64,000 nt of DNA from Podaxis mareebaensis (Eukaryota; Basidiomycota; Agaricomycetes; Agaricales; Agaricaceae): NCBI GenBank assembly GCA_018524725.1, contig JAEUWP010000319.1:62001-126000 (forward strand), read 5' to 3'. Of the stretch, positions 36,979 through 48,406 are shown piece after piece. Positions within the stretch are counted from its first letter, which is position 1, and each line of letters begins with the position of its first letter. A model generated the notes under the pieces. The model saw only the letters and a list, made by a program, of their open reading frames with translations. It was not told the DNA's origin and searched no databases. A program made the translations under genes and the position numbers.

Positions 36979-39972
36979 TCAGGGCATGCTTGCTCTCCGT
37001 TCCAATACCTGGCGCTTTCCCGCCACCACCTCTTCTTCTGCCTCTGTCAGCTCTCCAGGCTCCAAGCACTCTGCCCCTCGTCCTGTGATGGCATTCTCTC
37101 CACTCCCGTCTGCCGCGTCCTGCATCTGCTCTTTGACGCTTTGCCTTGCCACTTCTTCCAGCTCTGTAAGGGTTCCAGCAACTTTGAGAGGCGAAAGCGC
37201 TGTGTTCCTATCGATCCTCTTAATTCTTTGAGGACGCGGTGGGCCGGATAGCGGGGACAACGGCATGGGTTGTACTTGCGCCTGCGGCGAATGATGATAG
37301 CGTATATCCGGGCGATAATCAGGTACTTCCATCAACCGGCTATCTGGAGTTGAGGGGGGATACAAAGGACTGGATGGAGGGTATACATAAGGAGAGTGAT
37401 AGGGGGAAGGCATAGGGTGATATGGTGAAGCCGTCGGCTGAGGATATCCGGGAAGAAAATGAGGGTGATACATCTGAGGGTGAGGGATGAACTGTTCGGG
37501 CATGGCGGGATGAGGATGGTACGTTGTGAAGGCGATAGGAGACGGGGCGGACGGTTGGTAATATAGTGGGGATGGTGTGGTGGTCGGAGTGAGCAGGTGA
37601 GGTGAAAGAGGATATTGGGCCCCAGGAATAACCGGAGGATAGTATGGGGTCTGTGGAAGCGGAAAGCCCTCAGGACCAGGTGGAGAGGAGGGTATGATAT
37701 GTCTCGGAGAGCGCTTTCCAGAGGTTGGGCCAGGATAATTCGAATGATCGTGAGGAATACCCCCATTCAGTTCTTGTAAGCGGACATGGTGTGGTTTCTT
37801 TTCTCCCAACCGCTTAGGACGGTTAGATTCCCCGCTTGGTGAACGCGATAGAAAGTTGTCCGACTGCCCTTTATCGGTGAGCTCTGGTGTGTTGCGTTCG
37901 ATCTTTTGCAAATCCTTCCTTCGCTTCTTCTGCTGGCTGAAGCTCTCTCCACTCACGTCGATTTCGGTGGTCTTTCGCTTTGCGGCCCGACGTGCCGTCC
38001 CCTTTCCATGCACCACATCCCAGTACGAGATGTGGCCAGGAGGCGGTGATGCCCCCTTGAACTGGAGCACTTCAATCGCACCCTGAGCTACTGCTTGATA
38101 GCAGACAGCCAGCTTCGCATCATTTTTGGACCGGTATTCGGCAGGGACAGACCACTTGCGATAATCTGGTGCTTCAGGATTGCATGATATATCGATCTCC
38201 AAACTTGCTCCAAATGCTAAAAAAAGAATGAAATCAGTCACGAGGGTGTATGGAGCAAGAAATTAACGACTCACCGTCCAGATCATCTGTGTACGTGAAG
38301 TTGAGTCTATTTCCTTGGCGAATTTTACTGCACTCGGTATTCAAGGCAAAAATAAACTTTTCGCTGGCAAGTTTCCTCATCTCCGGAGTAAAGTTGGCAT
38401 CCATTGATGCTTTGACGGATCGAATATAGTCACCAAGCCCCTGTGATAAAGCCAGGAGACACGCGGCAGCTTTGGCATCGTTCCGCTTCTGAAAGATACA
38501 GTCAACGAAATAACTTTTGGTCTCTTCCCCCCTCTCCAAGCGCAGCAAACAACCCAGGACTGAAAATGTTAGTATCATTTGGCAAGCAATCACAAGACAA
38601 ACTCACGGCCGGTAGACTTGTCCATGATCCAATAGAAATTATATTTGAGTCGGCCGCCGCGTGCGGATTGAAGCAAGGTATTGATATAACTCGGTGCATT
38701 GATTTCTGCAGCCGGCTTGGAGCCGAAGGACTCAGGAAAAGGTTGCGGTAATGATTCGTAATAGGACTGCAAAGTTACAGGTCGCGTCTTGAGTTTCGTG
38801 GAAAGGCGCTGTTGATCGAAGAGCTCGGGTTCTCTGTCTTCAAGACATAGCTGGACAGGTTCTTTTTGCCCATTTCCGAATTTGATATAATCGAGAACGC
38901 CCTCGTTCAAGGCCTTCTGCGCACAGGCCGCTTTGGCATCAGATTCGGAATTGAAAATAGAATCGCAAGAATAAACGCGTAAGGAATGTTTTGTGAGTTG
39001 TATCCTCAAAGCGGCACCGTATTCTGAGAGATACGATGAGTCATAAGTTATGATGGACGGGAGAACTGAGATGGCTTACGACCGACCACCCGGGAATCAT
39101 TATAAAAAATCCATTCAGGGTGAATTTTTCCTGCTCTCCATTCGAGCAGACACTTGTCGATCAAACCTTCAGGTGTACTTGGGTCCGGTTTGTCATGAGC
39201 GCCTGTATTACCAGTGCCTGAAGTTGACAGAAACGACTGCTTCTTGTCCTTGACACTGTCTGAATCTCCTTTTAGGATGAAGTCAAGAGCCCCCATCTGC
39301 ACGGCAACGGTCGCAACCCTTGCCTTTGCGTCGGCTCGTCGCAGGAAAACCGGCTCGCTTTTGTACGACCGCACTTGGCCATCGGAGCGCGTGATAGTGA
39401 GAATACACTGTTTGCCTGAATATCATCCTCAGAAACTCTTCAGGGGTGGAATAGGTGAAAACAAACAACCCACTCTTCTGCCCGTTTTCTTCTAGAAACT
39501 CGTATTTGAGCGTGTCGGCGGATCCGAAGGTATGGATGCAGGTCTGGTGTAAGCGACTGATGGCGTTATCTCGCGGGAAGGCACAAGTTGATTTCACGTC
39601 GCCGTTCATGTTCCGTTCAGAAAGTGGTGCGGGAACGAGCGAAGGACTCGGGGATCGGTCTCCATCATTCACCGCGGAGGTGCGCGTAGCGCCTCCGATG
39701 TCAGCGTTAGAAGTCGGCCACGTATCATATTGAACGGGCCTCGAGGTATGGACGCGCGGAGGAGTAATGACCGGTCTATTGGAAAGGAAATCCTCGAGAG
39801 GAACGGCCCCAATCTCCTTGAGCTTCCGCGTAATGACATTGAATGGCCGTTCATCCGATATAGTTCGATGTCGGGTTGGAGTATTCACCAACTTGGGTGA
39901 GACGGGTAGAGAGTAAGAAGTGGTCGTTTCCATGCGTCCTGATCCATGATCTGTTGGAAAGTAGCTGGGCAT
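36979..39972 (-). CDS. Protein with four tandem dsRBM-like modules and a Pro/Tyr-rich tail
   Basis: I know no named family for this architecture. After an N-terminal stretch (MPSYFPTDHGSGRMETTTSY) come four related modules of about 75-85 residues. Each has a helix, a strand of the type G.L.Y.F, an intron, a strand (CILTITRS, AALRIQLT, CLLRLERG, ASLEIDIS), a strand, and a helix with the signature F.s..DAKA.....A...G..D.I. Examples are RRADAKARVATVAVQMGALD, SESDAKAACAQKALNEGVLD, KRNDAKAAACLLALSQGLGD and SKNDAKLAVCYQAVAQGAIE. This alpha-beta-beta-beta-alpha order and the DAKAA helix resemble double-stranded RNA-binding motifs, though the usual KKxAK lysines are mostly absent. All four introns fall at the same point in phase 1. 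A ~300-residue Pro/Tyr/His/Ser tail (PHPQMYHPHFLPGYPQPT) with an acidic end follows. RNA or protein binding is inference. Confidence 0.75.
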
Positions 39973-40272
39973 ATTCAGCCAACCACGACCATGAAGTGAA
40001 GGAATGACCAGTCCTAGACAGACCAGTGTCCTGGAGAAGGACAGGAGATATATAGGAGCCTTGGCCAATTGTTTCTGTGCTGAGACAGATGCAACAATAA
40101 TCAGAGGGTTGCCCAGGCGAAATGGAGATGGGTAGAAGGTGACATGGTAGGGCGTTCTACAATTATTGTCGTCCTGACTCCGTCACACACACTCAGGCAT
40201 GTCAACCCGGCCCGCCGCACCGCACGCGAAAGATCCTTCATATGTGGTAATAACTCTGACTCTAGCTCGGAA
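39973..40272. promoter_or_regulatory. Divergent promoter, dsRBM-like gene and dehydrogenase
   Basis: 300 bp separate the two divergent ATGs, so both genes must share this regulatory space. A minus-strand frame runs upstream of 39972 but starts at TTG (40068), so I kept the ATG. Confidence 0.4.
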
Positions 40273-41490
40273 ATGTCATTCGAGTCCATTCTAATTACCG
40301 GTGCGGCAGGCTTTCTAGGCAGCCTAGTAAGCGTGGCTTGCTTCTAACCCGCTTTACGACCTGATCATGCATTCCGATGCGTAGTTGGCCAAAACACTAG
40401 CCAAGAGTAATGCGGGCACTGTGCGACTGCTCCTGACAGATGTCGTCGAGCCCAACGTTCCTCCTGCTACTCAATCAATATCGCTGAAAGCAGACTTGAC
40501 CGATGACGACCAAATTCGCCAACTTTTCGAAACAGAGCTTGGTATCCCAGACACGATATATTGCATGCATGGGATCATGTCTCGTGGCGCCGAGGATAAC
40601 TTTGATCTGGGCCTCAAGGTTCGCCCAACCGTTGATGAAATCCTCACCCTCACCTCACCTCTCTTGGTAGATCAATATTGATTCCGTGGTTGCCTTGCTA
40701 CAAGCCGCGCGACGTTATGGAGCCAAAGCAAACAAGTCAATCAAGTTCATCTTCACCTCTTCCCTCGCAGTCTATGGTGGTCCACTGGTAAGTTCACTGA
40801 TGTCCGATCACATCCGTCTTTGATTTACCTCTGTCCAGCCAGAAGTAGTGACACCATCCACAATTGCAGTCCCTCAGAGCGCATATGGAATGGAGAAGCT
40901 CACATGCGAGCTCTATATCAACGAGTTTAGTCGCCGAGGCTTCGTCGATGGCCGTATCTGTCGGCTTCCAACCATTGTCGTACGACCAGGACCACCCGCT
41001 GCAGCAACTTCTTCATTCCTATCGGGTAAACCTATAGCTCCATATCTCTGCCATGCACTACTGAGATCCCTCCTTAGCTATCATTCGAGAGCCACTAAAC
41101 GGCCAACGTGCAGTATGTCCCATAGGCAATTCAATGGACTCCCCCGAGCTAGATCTCGAAGTGTGGCTGGCCTCGCCGATAACGACTGTCCGGAATCTCA
41201 TCCTAGCCCGAACAATTCCCTCGGAGAAGTTCTTTTCTCATACCCGCGTCGTCTGCTTGCCCGGATTCACTGTTACGATCCGGGGTATGCTTCAAGCACT
41301 AGAGAGAGTTGCTGGACGTCAAAGTTTGGACATGATTGACTTCAAGGACGATGAGACAAATAGACGGATTGTCTCTTCTTGGCCCGCGAGGTTTGACTGC
41401 TCGTATGCTATAGGACTGGGTTTCGAGGTTGATTCAGAAGGAATGGATCGCGTTATCACAGACTTTATACAGTTGACAAAAGAGAAATAG
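40273..41490 (+). CDS. DenD-like extended SDR (D-erythronate dehydrogenase family)
   Basis: NAD-dependent oxidoreductase of the extended short-chain dehydrogenase/epimerase superfamily. Exon 1 (40273-40326) gives SFESILITGAAGFLGSL with the GxxGxxG cofactor loop. Exon 2 has LLLTDVVEPNVPP (acidic residue after strand 2) and DTIYCMHGIMSRGAEDNFDL. Exon 3 reads INIDSVVALLQAARRYGA and FIFTSSLAVYGGPL. Exon 4 reads PEVVTPSTIAVPQSAYGMEK, with catalytic Ser and YxxxK, then RLPTIVVRPGPPAAATSSFL. The last exon is IIREPLNGQRAVCPIGNS through TKEK. The MHG..SRGAE.DFD(L)G and RPG.P..A.SSF motifs are typical of DenD-like enzymes, which oxidise four-carbon sugar acids such as D-erythronate. Substrate is inferred. 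Its stop lies 22 bp from that of the convergent MpaB-like gene. Confidence 0.88.
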
Positions 41491-41512
41491 GCTGGAGGGC
41501 ACGGTATTGTAC

Positions 41513-43423
41513 TTAACGAGAGAAAGCACCAACAATAGGACATCCCAACAGTTCGCCAGCATCTTTCAAAACCTTTTCATTCCCGTCTGTGTAGAACATG
41601 AGGAGGGGAGAACCCGGAGGTATCAGTTGACTCACCGTTCTCCATATGAAGTGGGCCAAGTTCTTCCAGTCTGTAGCCATGGCTGCGCAATCTGTCGAGC
41701 ATTTCGTTAACAGCTTTGGCCTTGTGATCAAAAATGCTACCCACGAGGGACCAGGCGGGTGACTACGTAGCCCGAAGGCAATGTAGGCCTCATTCCTGAA
41801 CTTGCCAAGTATCGTTTTGGGTTCCGGTTTATACCAAGGTTGTACCCAGGATCTATCGAGGCAACATGAGGTCAGCCGGTCTCCAGCGAACGCACCGAAA
41901 TCAAACCCACTTGGTTGGATGCATTCGGGACTGGATGGACCCGTCAGGATTTCGTGGCAGCTCTAAGAAGACAGGGAACCGATAATTTGAACCAGAGCGG
42001 GGCAACATGAACCACTTTTGCACAAAAGCAGCAGCTTTCCAAGTGCACCGAATAACGACGTGTTTGTACCATTCTTGTTTGGGCTGACTGAAAGACACTG
42101 TCAGACGATACTGAATAGCTTACTGCGCACTACCTACAGCATAGCAATCCTGGCTGGATCCTCGATCAAGCAAAGGTTGAGGTCTGTGACCAGCTTTCTG
42201 ATACCTAAGTGCTCGGGTAAGAAGCGCATGAGCTCCTCGATTGCGCTGTCCACAAGTTCTTTGTTGGTAGGAGCAGGCCGCATGTGCTCTGACTCATAAA
42301 TCTGCATGTTAATTGTGCATCTTTAGGACAGCAGGACGACGAAATATTAATGTAGTCGGACATTCCTTTGCCCAAGCTCTCATCTGCTCCGGCGTTTCTG
42401 GGATGGCTTGTACGCCCATTCGTTTACCGATTTCGGTCCAGAGTAAACAATATGCCTTGGAGAAAGGAGATGGGCTGTATCGTCCGCGGTGAGCGTCGAC
42501 AACTTACATGATCCTCAAGTGGTGAGAACTCTCTCCAGCCAAACTCTTTCGCCCATTTCTAAAGGGTTTGGGAATCGGACTGTCTTATAAGTCGAAGGCT
42601 CTCGTGATACTCACCGCAGGCTCTGTGGCGAAGAGAATCAAGGTATACAGGTAATCATCGTTAGACTGCAAAAGATAGTGTCATACGATCGCCTCGAAAC
42701 AGGCGGACTGACAGCGACTCACAATCTTGTACTTGGAATGGAGATAATTGATCCGTGCCACGGCAAGTGCAGCACGGGGATCCTGTCCCACTGATCGGTC
42801 ATTGTTGGTGTATCCAGATATCGGACATCCTAGACATGTCGCTGCTCATTAAATTATGTCAGGGCTAGTCTTGTTAAGAGCTTCGTAAGTCTCGCACATA
42901 GAAGAATTTCCGTCTATGAGCGAGGACATCGTCAGCAATCACTACTCAAAGTACCAAAACAAAGGGACTCCATTCACATCAACGAAACGTTTCGATATGT
43001 TCTGTCGTCGGCTGCTTTGCCTTGTAGCTGCCAGCAGTTTCGAAATCGACGGCTAGACTCTCATATTCAGTATAGTTTCCAGCCACCTCGTGGATGGAGG
43101 AGGCGTACGATGGTATAGGTCTTGAACAAAGAGAATGCCAGAGAATAGCTGAGTAACGCCGGCATGTCGTAGCAGCTTGAAACTTTGACGATTTCCTGAG
43201 CCTCTTCAGGAGTCAGGGTCCCCTCCTCGAACTTCTTCTGATGCTTTGCATGGATCTTGTCGTATCGCCTATAGCGCAAACATCTGACGAGGCTAAGATA
43301 CCCAACAAAGAACGTCGCGAAGGTGGTCCCGAGGGTTATGTAGAAGGGAAGAGCACCCAGGATCCAGTGAAAGAAAGGGATTACAGTCACGTTCATAAAC
43401 GCCCAGCGTTCAGCGCCGAACAT
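41513..43423 (-). CDS. MpaB-type (DUF2236) membrane-bound oxygenase, copy A
   Basis: Member of the MpaB/rubber-oxygenase catalytic-domain family; MpaB itself cleaves the farnesyl chain in mycophenolic acid synthesis at the ER. N-terminus MFGAERWAFMNVTVIPFF, a membrane span (ILGALPFYITLGTTFATFF) and a basic segment LVRCLRYRRYDKIHAKHQKK. Next comes the family segment TLTPEEAQEIVKVSSCYDMP, ALLSYSLAFSLFKTYTI. Later exons include GCPISGYTNNDRSVGQDPRA, LAVARINYLHSKYKI, KWAKEFGWREFSPLE and WFMLPRSGSNYRFP. The last exons read GYRLEELGPLHMENG and GNEKVLKDAGELLGCPIVGA. There are about ten short introns. It is full length and tandem with a close paralogue (43979-45852). The family binds haem; I did not verify the histidine ligands. 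Confidence 0.83.
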
Positions 43424-43978
43424 GTTCGGAACTCATGGCAAACGTTATTCAATGAGATGCTCCCATGCTTTCTTGCTGCCCACCACCGTTGCCATTTTCG
43501 TCTTGGCGCCACTTCAGGGCGGCCTTCTGGCTCATTCTGGTGAGAGACATTTTAAGATCACATGCATGCTGTTTTAGTGGTAGAACCTTTCTCCAGCCCT
43601 GCTTAGATTCAAGAAACGACGCCGAAATGAGGGGAGGAACTTGGAGATTGAAAGAGAAGGAGAGAAGAAAAAGACGAGTAATATTCACTATTCCGTCATA
43701 GTTGCTATAGCACAGTATGTATATCTACTTACAGCAACTGCAAGCTGCGTAGGATGCTTCGACAAGGTGTACGTCAAAGGCCTGAAACACTCAGTAGTAT
43801 CTGAATGGATTAAACCAAGGGAGGGCTCGGAAATGGGAGAAAATCATCAAATGGCTGAATGCGGTCTGGAGGAAGAGCGTGACGGAAAGTGCCTACAAAG
43901 CTTGATATCATTCGAGCTCCGCGATGCAATAGTAGTCAAGCAAACGGAATCGGATAATCGAACATTCAAAGCTGACTA
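43424..43978. other. Spacer between the tandem oxygenases
   Basis: About 555 bp including the promoter of copy A (minus strand). Frames here have no recognisable product. Confidence 0.4.
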
Positions 43979-45852
43979 TCAACGACGAGCAAACGGCCCA
44001 GTGATGGGGCAGCCTTGTAGTTCTGCGGCTGCTTTCAAAACCTCTTCAATCCCCGCTGTAGTAGCAAAGTAAGTGTCAGGACCCGTCGCATAAAAAGTCA
44101 AACGAACTTTTCTCCAAGGGAATAGGTCCCATCTCCTCGAGTCTATACCCGTCCGAGTGGAATCTAAATCAAGGTTAACACACAGAGCTTAGTGCTCGGA
44201 GAAATACTTGGAACTCACGAAGGGCCAGGTACGTGACTGTGCCAATTCACCAATACCAAGAATTTATCCAAAGCCTTCCCAAACACCGTCTTTGACACAG
44301 GCTTATACCAAGGTCGTACTTGGTATTTGTTAGGATGCATCCTCGGATTGATCGACCCATCGTCATTTCGAGTGAGCTCGAATTTCGTAGGAAACCGGTA
44401 GTTGGAATCGGAACGAGGGAGCATGAGCCATTTCTGCACGAAAGCGGTCGATATAAGGGCGCTTCGGAGGATGAGGTGTTTATACCACGGTTGCGCCGGT
44501 TGCCTATATCGTTTTGTGTCAGTTAAGACTCGGGAGCAGGCGGGTGGTGGTTCAGAGAATATGTACGCACATCATGGCGATGCGGACGGGCTCGTCAAGC
44601 ATACAGACAGTCAAACCTTCGACCCATTTGCGTATACCAAATGCCTTTGGCACGGTATAAAGTAGCTCTTCGGTCGTGTATTCTGCAACTTCCTTGTTAA
44701 TGGGATCTGGTACCATGTGTTTTTGTTCATATGCCTGCAAGACGTCAAATAAATCATCGTTCCATGCTACCCGAACTATTGTGGCTGTCATTACTCACCC
44801 TTGCCCAAGCTCGCATTTCCTCCGGGGTTTCTGGAATATCCTGGATGCCCATGCGCTTGCCAATCTCAATCCAAAAAATGCAGAACGCCTTTGGATAAAT
44901 GGTGAATATCAAGCAGTTCAACATGCTGCTTTTTGACGTACATATTCTTCTAACGGTGAAAGCGCTCTCCAACCATATTTCTTGGCCCATGTCTGAACAA
45001 GCTTCTAAGTGATAGGATCAAAGGTGGAACAGACGATGGTACCAACCACTGGTTCTACAGCAAAGAGAATCAACGTATATAAATAATCTCCGTTGGACTG
45101 CAGAAAGACAGATCAGTGAACGATAACAGCATAAACGAATTGGCACTACTCACGATCTTGTACCTGGAATGCAAATAATTGACGCGTGCCAACGCGATCA
45201 TAGCCCGAGGATCAGGTTCGCCCGACTTATTTTCAGTCGTATACCCCGAAATAGGGCATCCTACCCAGGTCGCTGGATGATTGCGTCAATTCTCATCATT
45301 CCGAACAAAGAAGCCTGTATAGGCGCTCACAGATGAGAATCTCCGTCTGGTCAACGCGACATCTTCCATTAAATGCATGCCATACAACAAAAAAAGGACA
45401 CTGAACTCACGTCGGCATACCGTCTAGACACTGTTTCACTGCTCTTCAACTCCTTGGTGGCAGCCAGCAACTTGGAGATCGATGGCTATCAACAGTTGCG
45501 GTTGTCAGCAAGTCCACGCACAGCAAACCCAAGGACAACCCACAATTGCATAAGTCTTGAATAGCGCGAACGCCAGCGAGTAGTTCAACAGTAGCGGCAT
45601 GTCGTACGCTGTTGAAATCCTCATAATCTTCTGTGCCTCCTCAGGGGTCAACGTCCTCTCCTCATATTTCTTCTGGTACCTCCTATGCATGTCGTGGTAC
45701 CGCTTGTACCTCAACGCGCGCACCAGCAAAAGGTACCCCACAAATGCGGTCACAAACCCCCTCGCAAGGTTTGGACCCTTCAAGACGTCGGAAGCATGTG
45801 AGACGCCGGTGTTTGTAATCTGGGCGAGTTTGTCAACAAGCGAAGCTGACAT
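43979..45852 (-). CDS. MpaB-type (DUF2236) membrane-bound oxygenase, copy B
   Basis: Paralogue of the gene at 41513-43423, same orientation. Starts MSASLVDKLAQITNTGVSHA, then a hydrophobic span (ARGFVTAFVGYLLLVRALRY). The family segment reads TLTPEEAQKIMRISTAYDMP, LLLNYSLAFALFKTYAI. Other exons include RYADV-type sequence, GCPISGYTTENKSGEPDPRA, IALARVNYLHSRYKI, EYTTEELLYTVPKAFGIRKW, EGLTVCMLDEPVRIAMM and MLPRSDSNYRFPTKFELTRN. The end is EEVLKAAAELQGCPITGPFA with stop at 43979-43981. I preferred the ATG at 45852 to an in-frame TTG at 45867. Copies A and B differ at many residues, so the duplication is not recent. Confidence 0.85.
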
Positions 45853-45945
45853 TGTTGTCCAAGGCAAAGGATGTGTGAGGATGAGCTATTCGGACGCCCA
45901 CTGGTGCCAGGGAATAGTGGTAAAGCCTGTCCAGTTCCCATCACA

Positions 45946-45953
45946 CTTATATA
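45946..45953 (-). promoter_or_regulatory. TATA box of MpaB-like copy B
   Basis: On the minus strand this reads tatataag, about 95 bp upstream of the ATG at 45852. Confidence 0.5.
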
Positions 45954-47051
45954 CTGGCCCAAAGGGTAAGTTCGAGACCTTGGCGTATCAATTGATTTCA
46001 TCTGACGGTTTAGGGGACTGTGCTCTTAGTGGAGCCTTTGGGCGGGGTAAATAAGCTCGCAACTATGGTCATACCTACTAATAGGTCACCATCCTTGGGA
46101 GAATTCCGATCAGTATCACACAGAGTAGCGTACACGAGCTGTTTCCCTTACATTATATGGCTCTGGCCGTTAACTCTAAGCATTGCCACCGCTGGAAGAT
46201 TTGTGAGTGTTTCCAGGTTGAGTAACTGCCAGACCTTGTGAGAAATAATTTCAGCTTTCTTCAGGTTTTTCTACACTTCCGGGCGACTTTCACTTACATA
46301 CTGCTTACGTACGTGCACGCGCACACCAAGGCTATGGGACCGCCCATATGATTGATTCTGGAGATTGCCAAGCCCGAGGCCTGAGCGTCTAAGAAAGCAT
46401 ATTTTTGGAACACATGTTTATGATATACAGTTCACTCTGTCCTTAACCCAGAAGCACTTTGTCCCGTGTTCGGGCCATGGAGTATGACAGAGTGTGGGTT
46501 ATAAGAGGCCCAAAGTGCGAAAAAGCCGAATTTGTCCCCAGGAAGGGCTATGTGCTGTGGCAGAGCGGACTGTACTTTTGCGGCATAACGGGAGAAGACG
46601 TAGCTTATTTGTTCTGTAAATATGGGTGCCAGAGCCAGGATCTCGACAGAAGAACCATCACTATTACCCTGGCCTAAGTCCTTATAGGACAGGAGGATAC
46701 TCGGCTTCATGCATTATATACAGCGGAACCCATAATATTGTTGAGTGATCCCGTACCTCACAACAAAAGCAAGTGCTAATATCAAGCAGAAAAGTGATGC
46801 CAGTATAACAGGCGATGGTACCATTATCACACGCATCACCGCATAGAGTAACGCCTTATCCAAGAATACGCCACAGAGGTCTAAGGAAGGAGATAAATGA
46901 GCAAGGCCCTATTAGGTTAGTCTCTGCATGTGTCGCTGGCCGCCCAAGAAGTGGCAGACCAAGCGTCAAAGCTCTTCCGCGCTAACGGAAATCATGCAGT
47001 ACTGCGATGCTTCAATGAAAGAATCATACCCTTCAAAGTCTTTCAGGTTGG
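45954..47051. other. Intergenic, no gene recognised
   Basis: Overlapping frames on both strands at 46432-46710 have no recognisable domain. Nothing supported. Confidence 0.4.
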
Positions 47052-48184
47052 TTATCTCACAAAGAGGCGCTTAGAACGCAAAGGCCGTGCAGCTCCAACC
47101 CTCCCCGTCTCTTGTTGATACATTCGGTAGGCTTCCCGTAAATGGTCCGGCGCCAGTGGCCCAGTTTCACCGCGCCTAGCTTGCACCGCCCGGGCTATGT
47201 GGCCATATGGATGTCCAGCGTCAATGCCAATCGAGCGCCCACCGAAGAATCGCAGGGGAAGAAAAGAAGGGAGGAAAGATGATCAGCTGAGGATGGGAGA
47301 GGTACCAGATAGGAAACATACCTTTTTCCACAATCTCACCTACAAAGACCTTAGAGAAGCCAGCAATGATCTGGGCAACAGGCTGGGAAACTTGCTGGCC
47401 CAGGCTTTGTTGTATCACCTGAAGTAACAACTACCTTCAGCGGCCGCCGCACCGTGTAACGACCTCCCATGCTCACCTTCCTCACAGCTTGTTTAGGTAG
47501 TGCATGTCTCCGATACGCTTCGAAACGCTCGTATTGTTCAGGTGTAAAGCTATCCATGAGAATCCTTAAAAAAAGCCAACCATTAGCATGACGTTTTCCA
47601 TTACAGAGACAAGGCGCATACTTTAGATTGTCTTTGGACTGTGTATTCCAGCTCTGCTGGGCTGAGTAATCGTCGTCAGCCATAGCAGGCAGTAATTCGT
47701 CATCCACATCTCCCTCTTCGTCTGGTCCTACACCAAGCGGCCGTGCGCCCACGGGTGGCGGCGGCATTGATCCCGCTATGCCTCCAACTAGGGTTTGACC
47801 ATCCATGCCCGCAACACCTGTAGTATCACCTCCCTGTTCCGCCCCAATCACTTGGGACTGCGCACTATTGCGCCTTGAAATGCCTCCTTGGAGCAAGCTG
47901 CCCTCAGTGTCATCTCCAGTCGGATTCGTTGCCCAGTGAACATGTTGGTACTGAGGCGTCGAGAATGCGGGACTAGCAGTAGAGCTTCCTGGAGCAGGAC
48001 TTGCCACCCGAGGCGAATTTGTACCGAGCGCATTCTTTGGCTTCCTCCCCCTCTTTGCTCCAGTACCGGAACCTCGTGGCCGACCTCGACCTGCGGGTGT
48101 AGGCGTCGATGGTACTGTAGGAGATTGAACGGAGGTATTCGCGAATGTGAGTGGCGTGGAGAAGTTCGGATAAGGAGAAGTCAT
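47052..48184 (-). CDS. TAF11: TAF11, TFIID subunit with histone fold
   Basis: Component of the general transcription factor TFIID; pairs with TAF13 through a histone fold in the nucleus. Starts MTSPYPNFSTPLTFANTSVQ, then a low-complexity region with an AT-hook-like GRGRPRGSGTGAKRGRKPK and an acidic stretch (DEEGDVDDELLPAMADDD). The histone fold is pieced together over three introns: ILMDSFTPEQYERFEAYRRH, ALPKQAVRK, then VIQQSLGQQVSQPVAQIIAG, FSKVFVGEIVEK, then ARAVQARRGETGPLAPDHLR, EAYRMYQQETGRVGAARPLR and SKRLFVR, stop at 47052-47054. The fold and the C-terminal LxPxHLREAYR helix match TAF11 closely. The N-terminal extension is long compared with human TAF11 and probably disordered. Confidence 0.93.
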
Positions 48185-48406
48185 CTTGCTGAGGATGTGG
48201 TTGGTATCAACGTCACAAAAGCGGGCGGTAAGTATTAAGGATTCGCGCACTTGAAACAATATTCCCACGGGTGGATTCTCCTCAATATCCGCAACTCGTA
48301 GCCAGTTGAGTGTACACAATGACTTTATAGATCTAGCTCAAATACAAAATTAATGCCCACAGCAGTTATCGACAAATATCTACCAAAGATAATCCCTTTC
48401 TACATG

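Noticed and set aside
39973..40068. N-terminal extension of the dsRBM-like protein
   Set aside because: It would begin at TTG; the first ATG in frame is at 39972.
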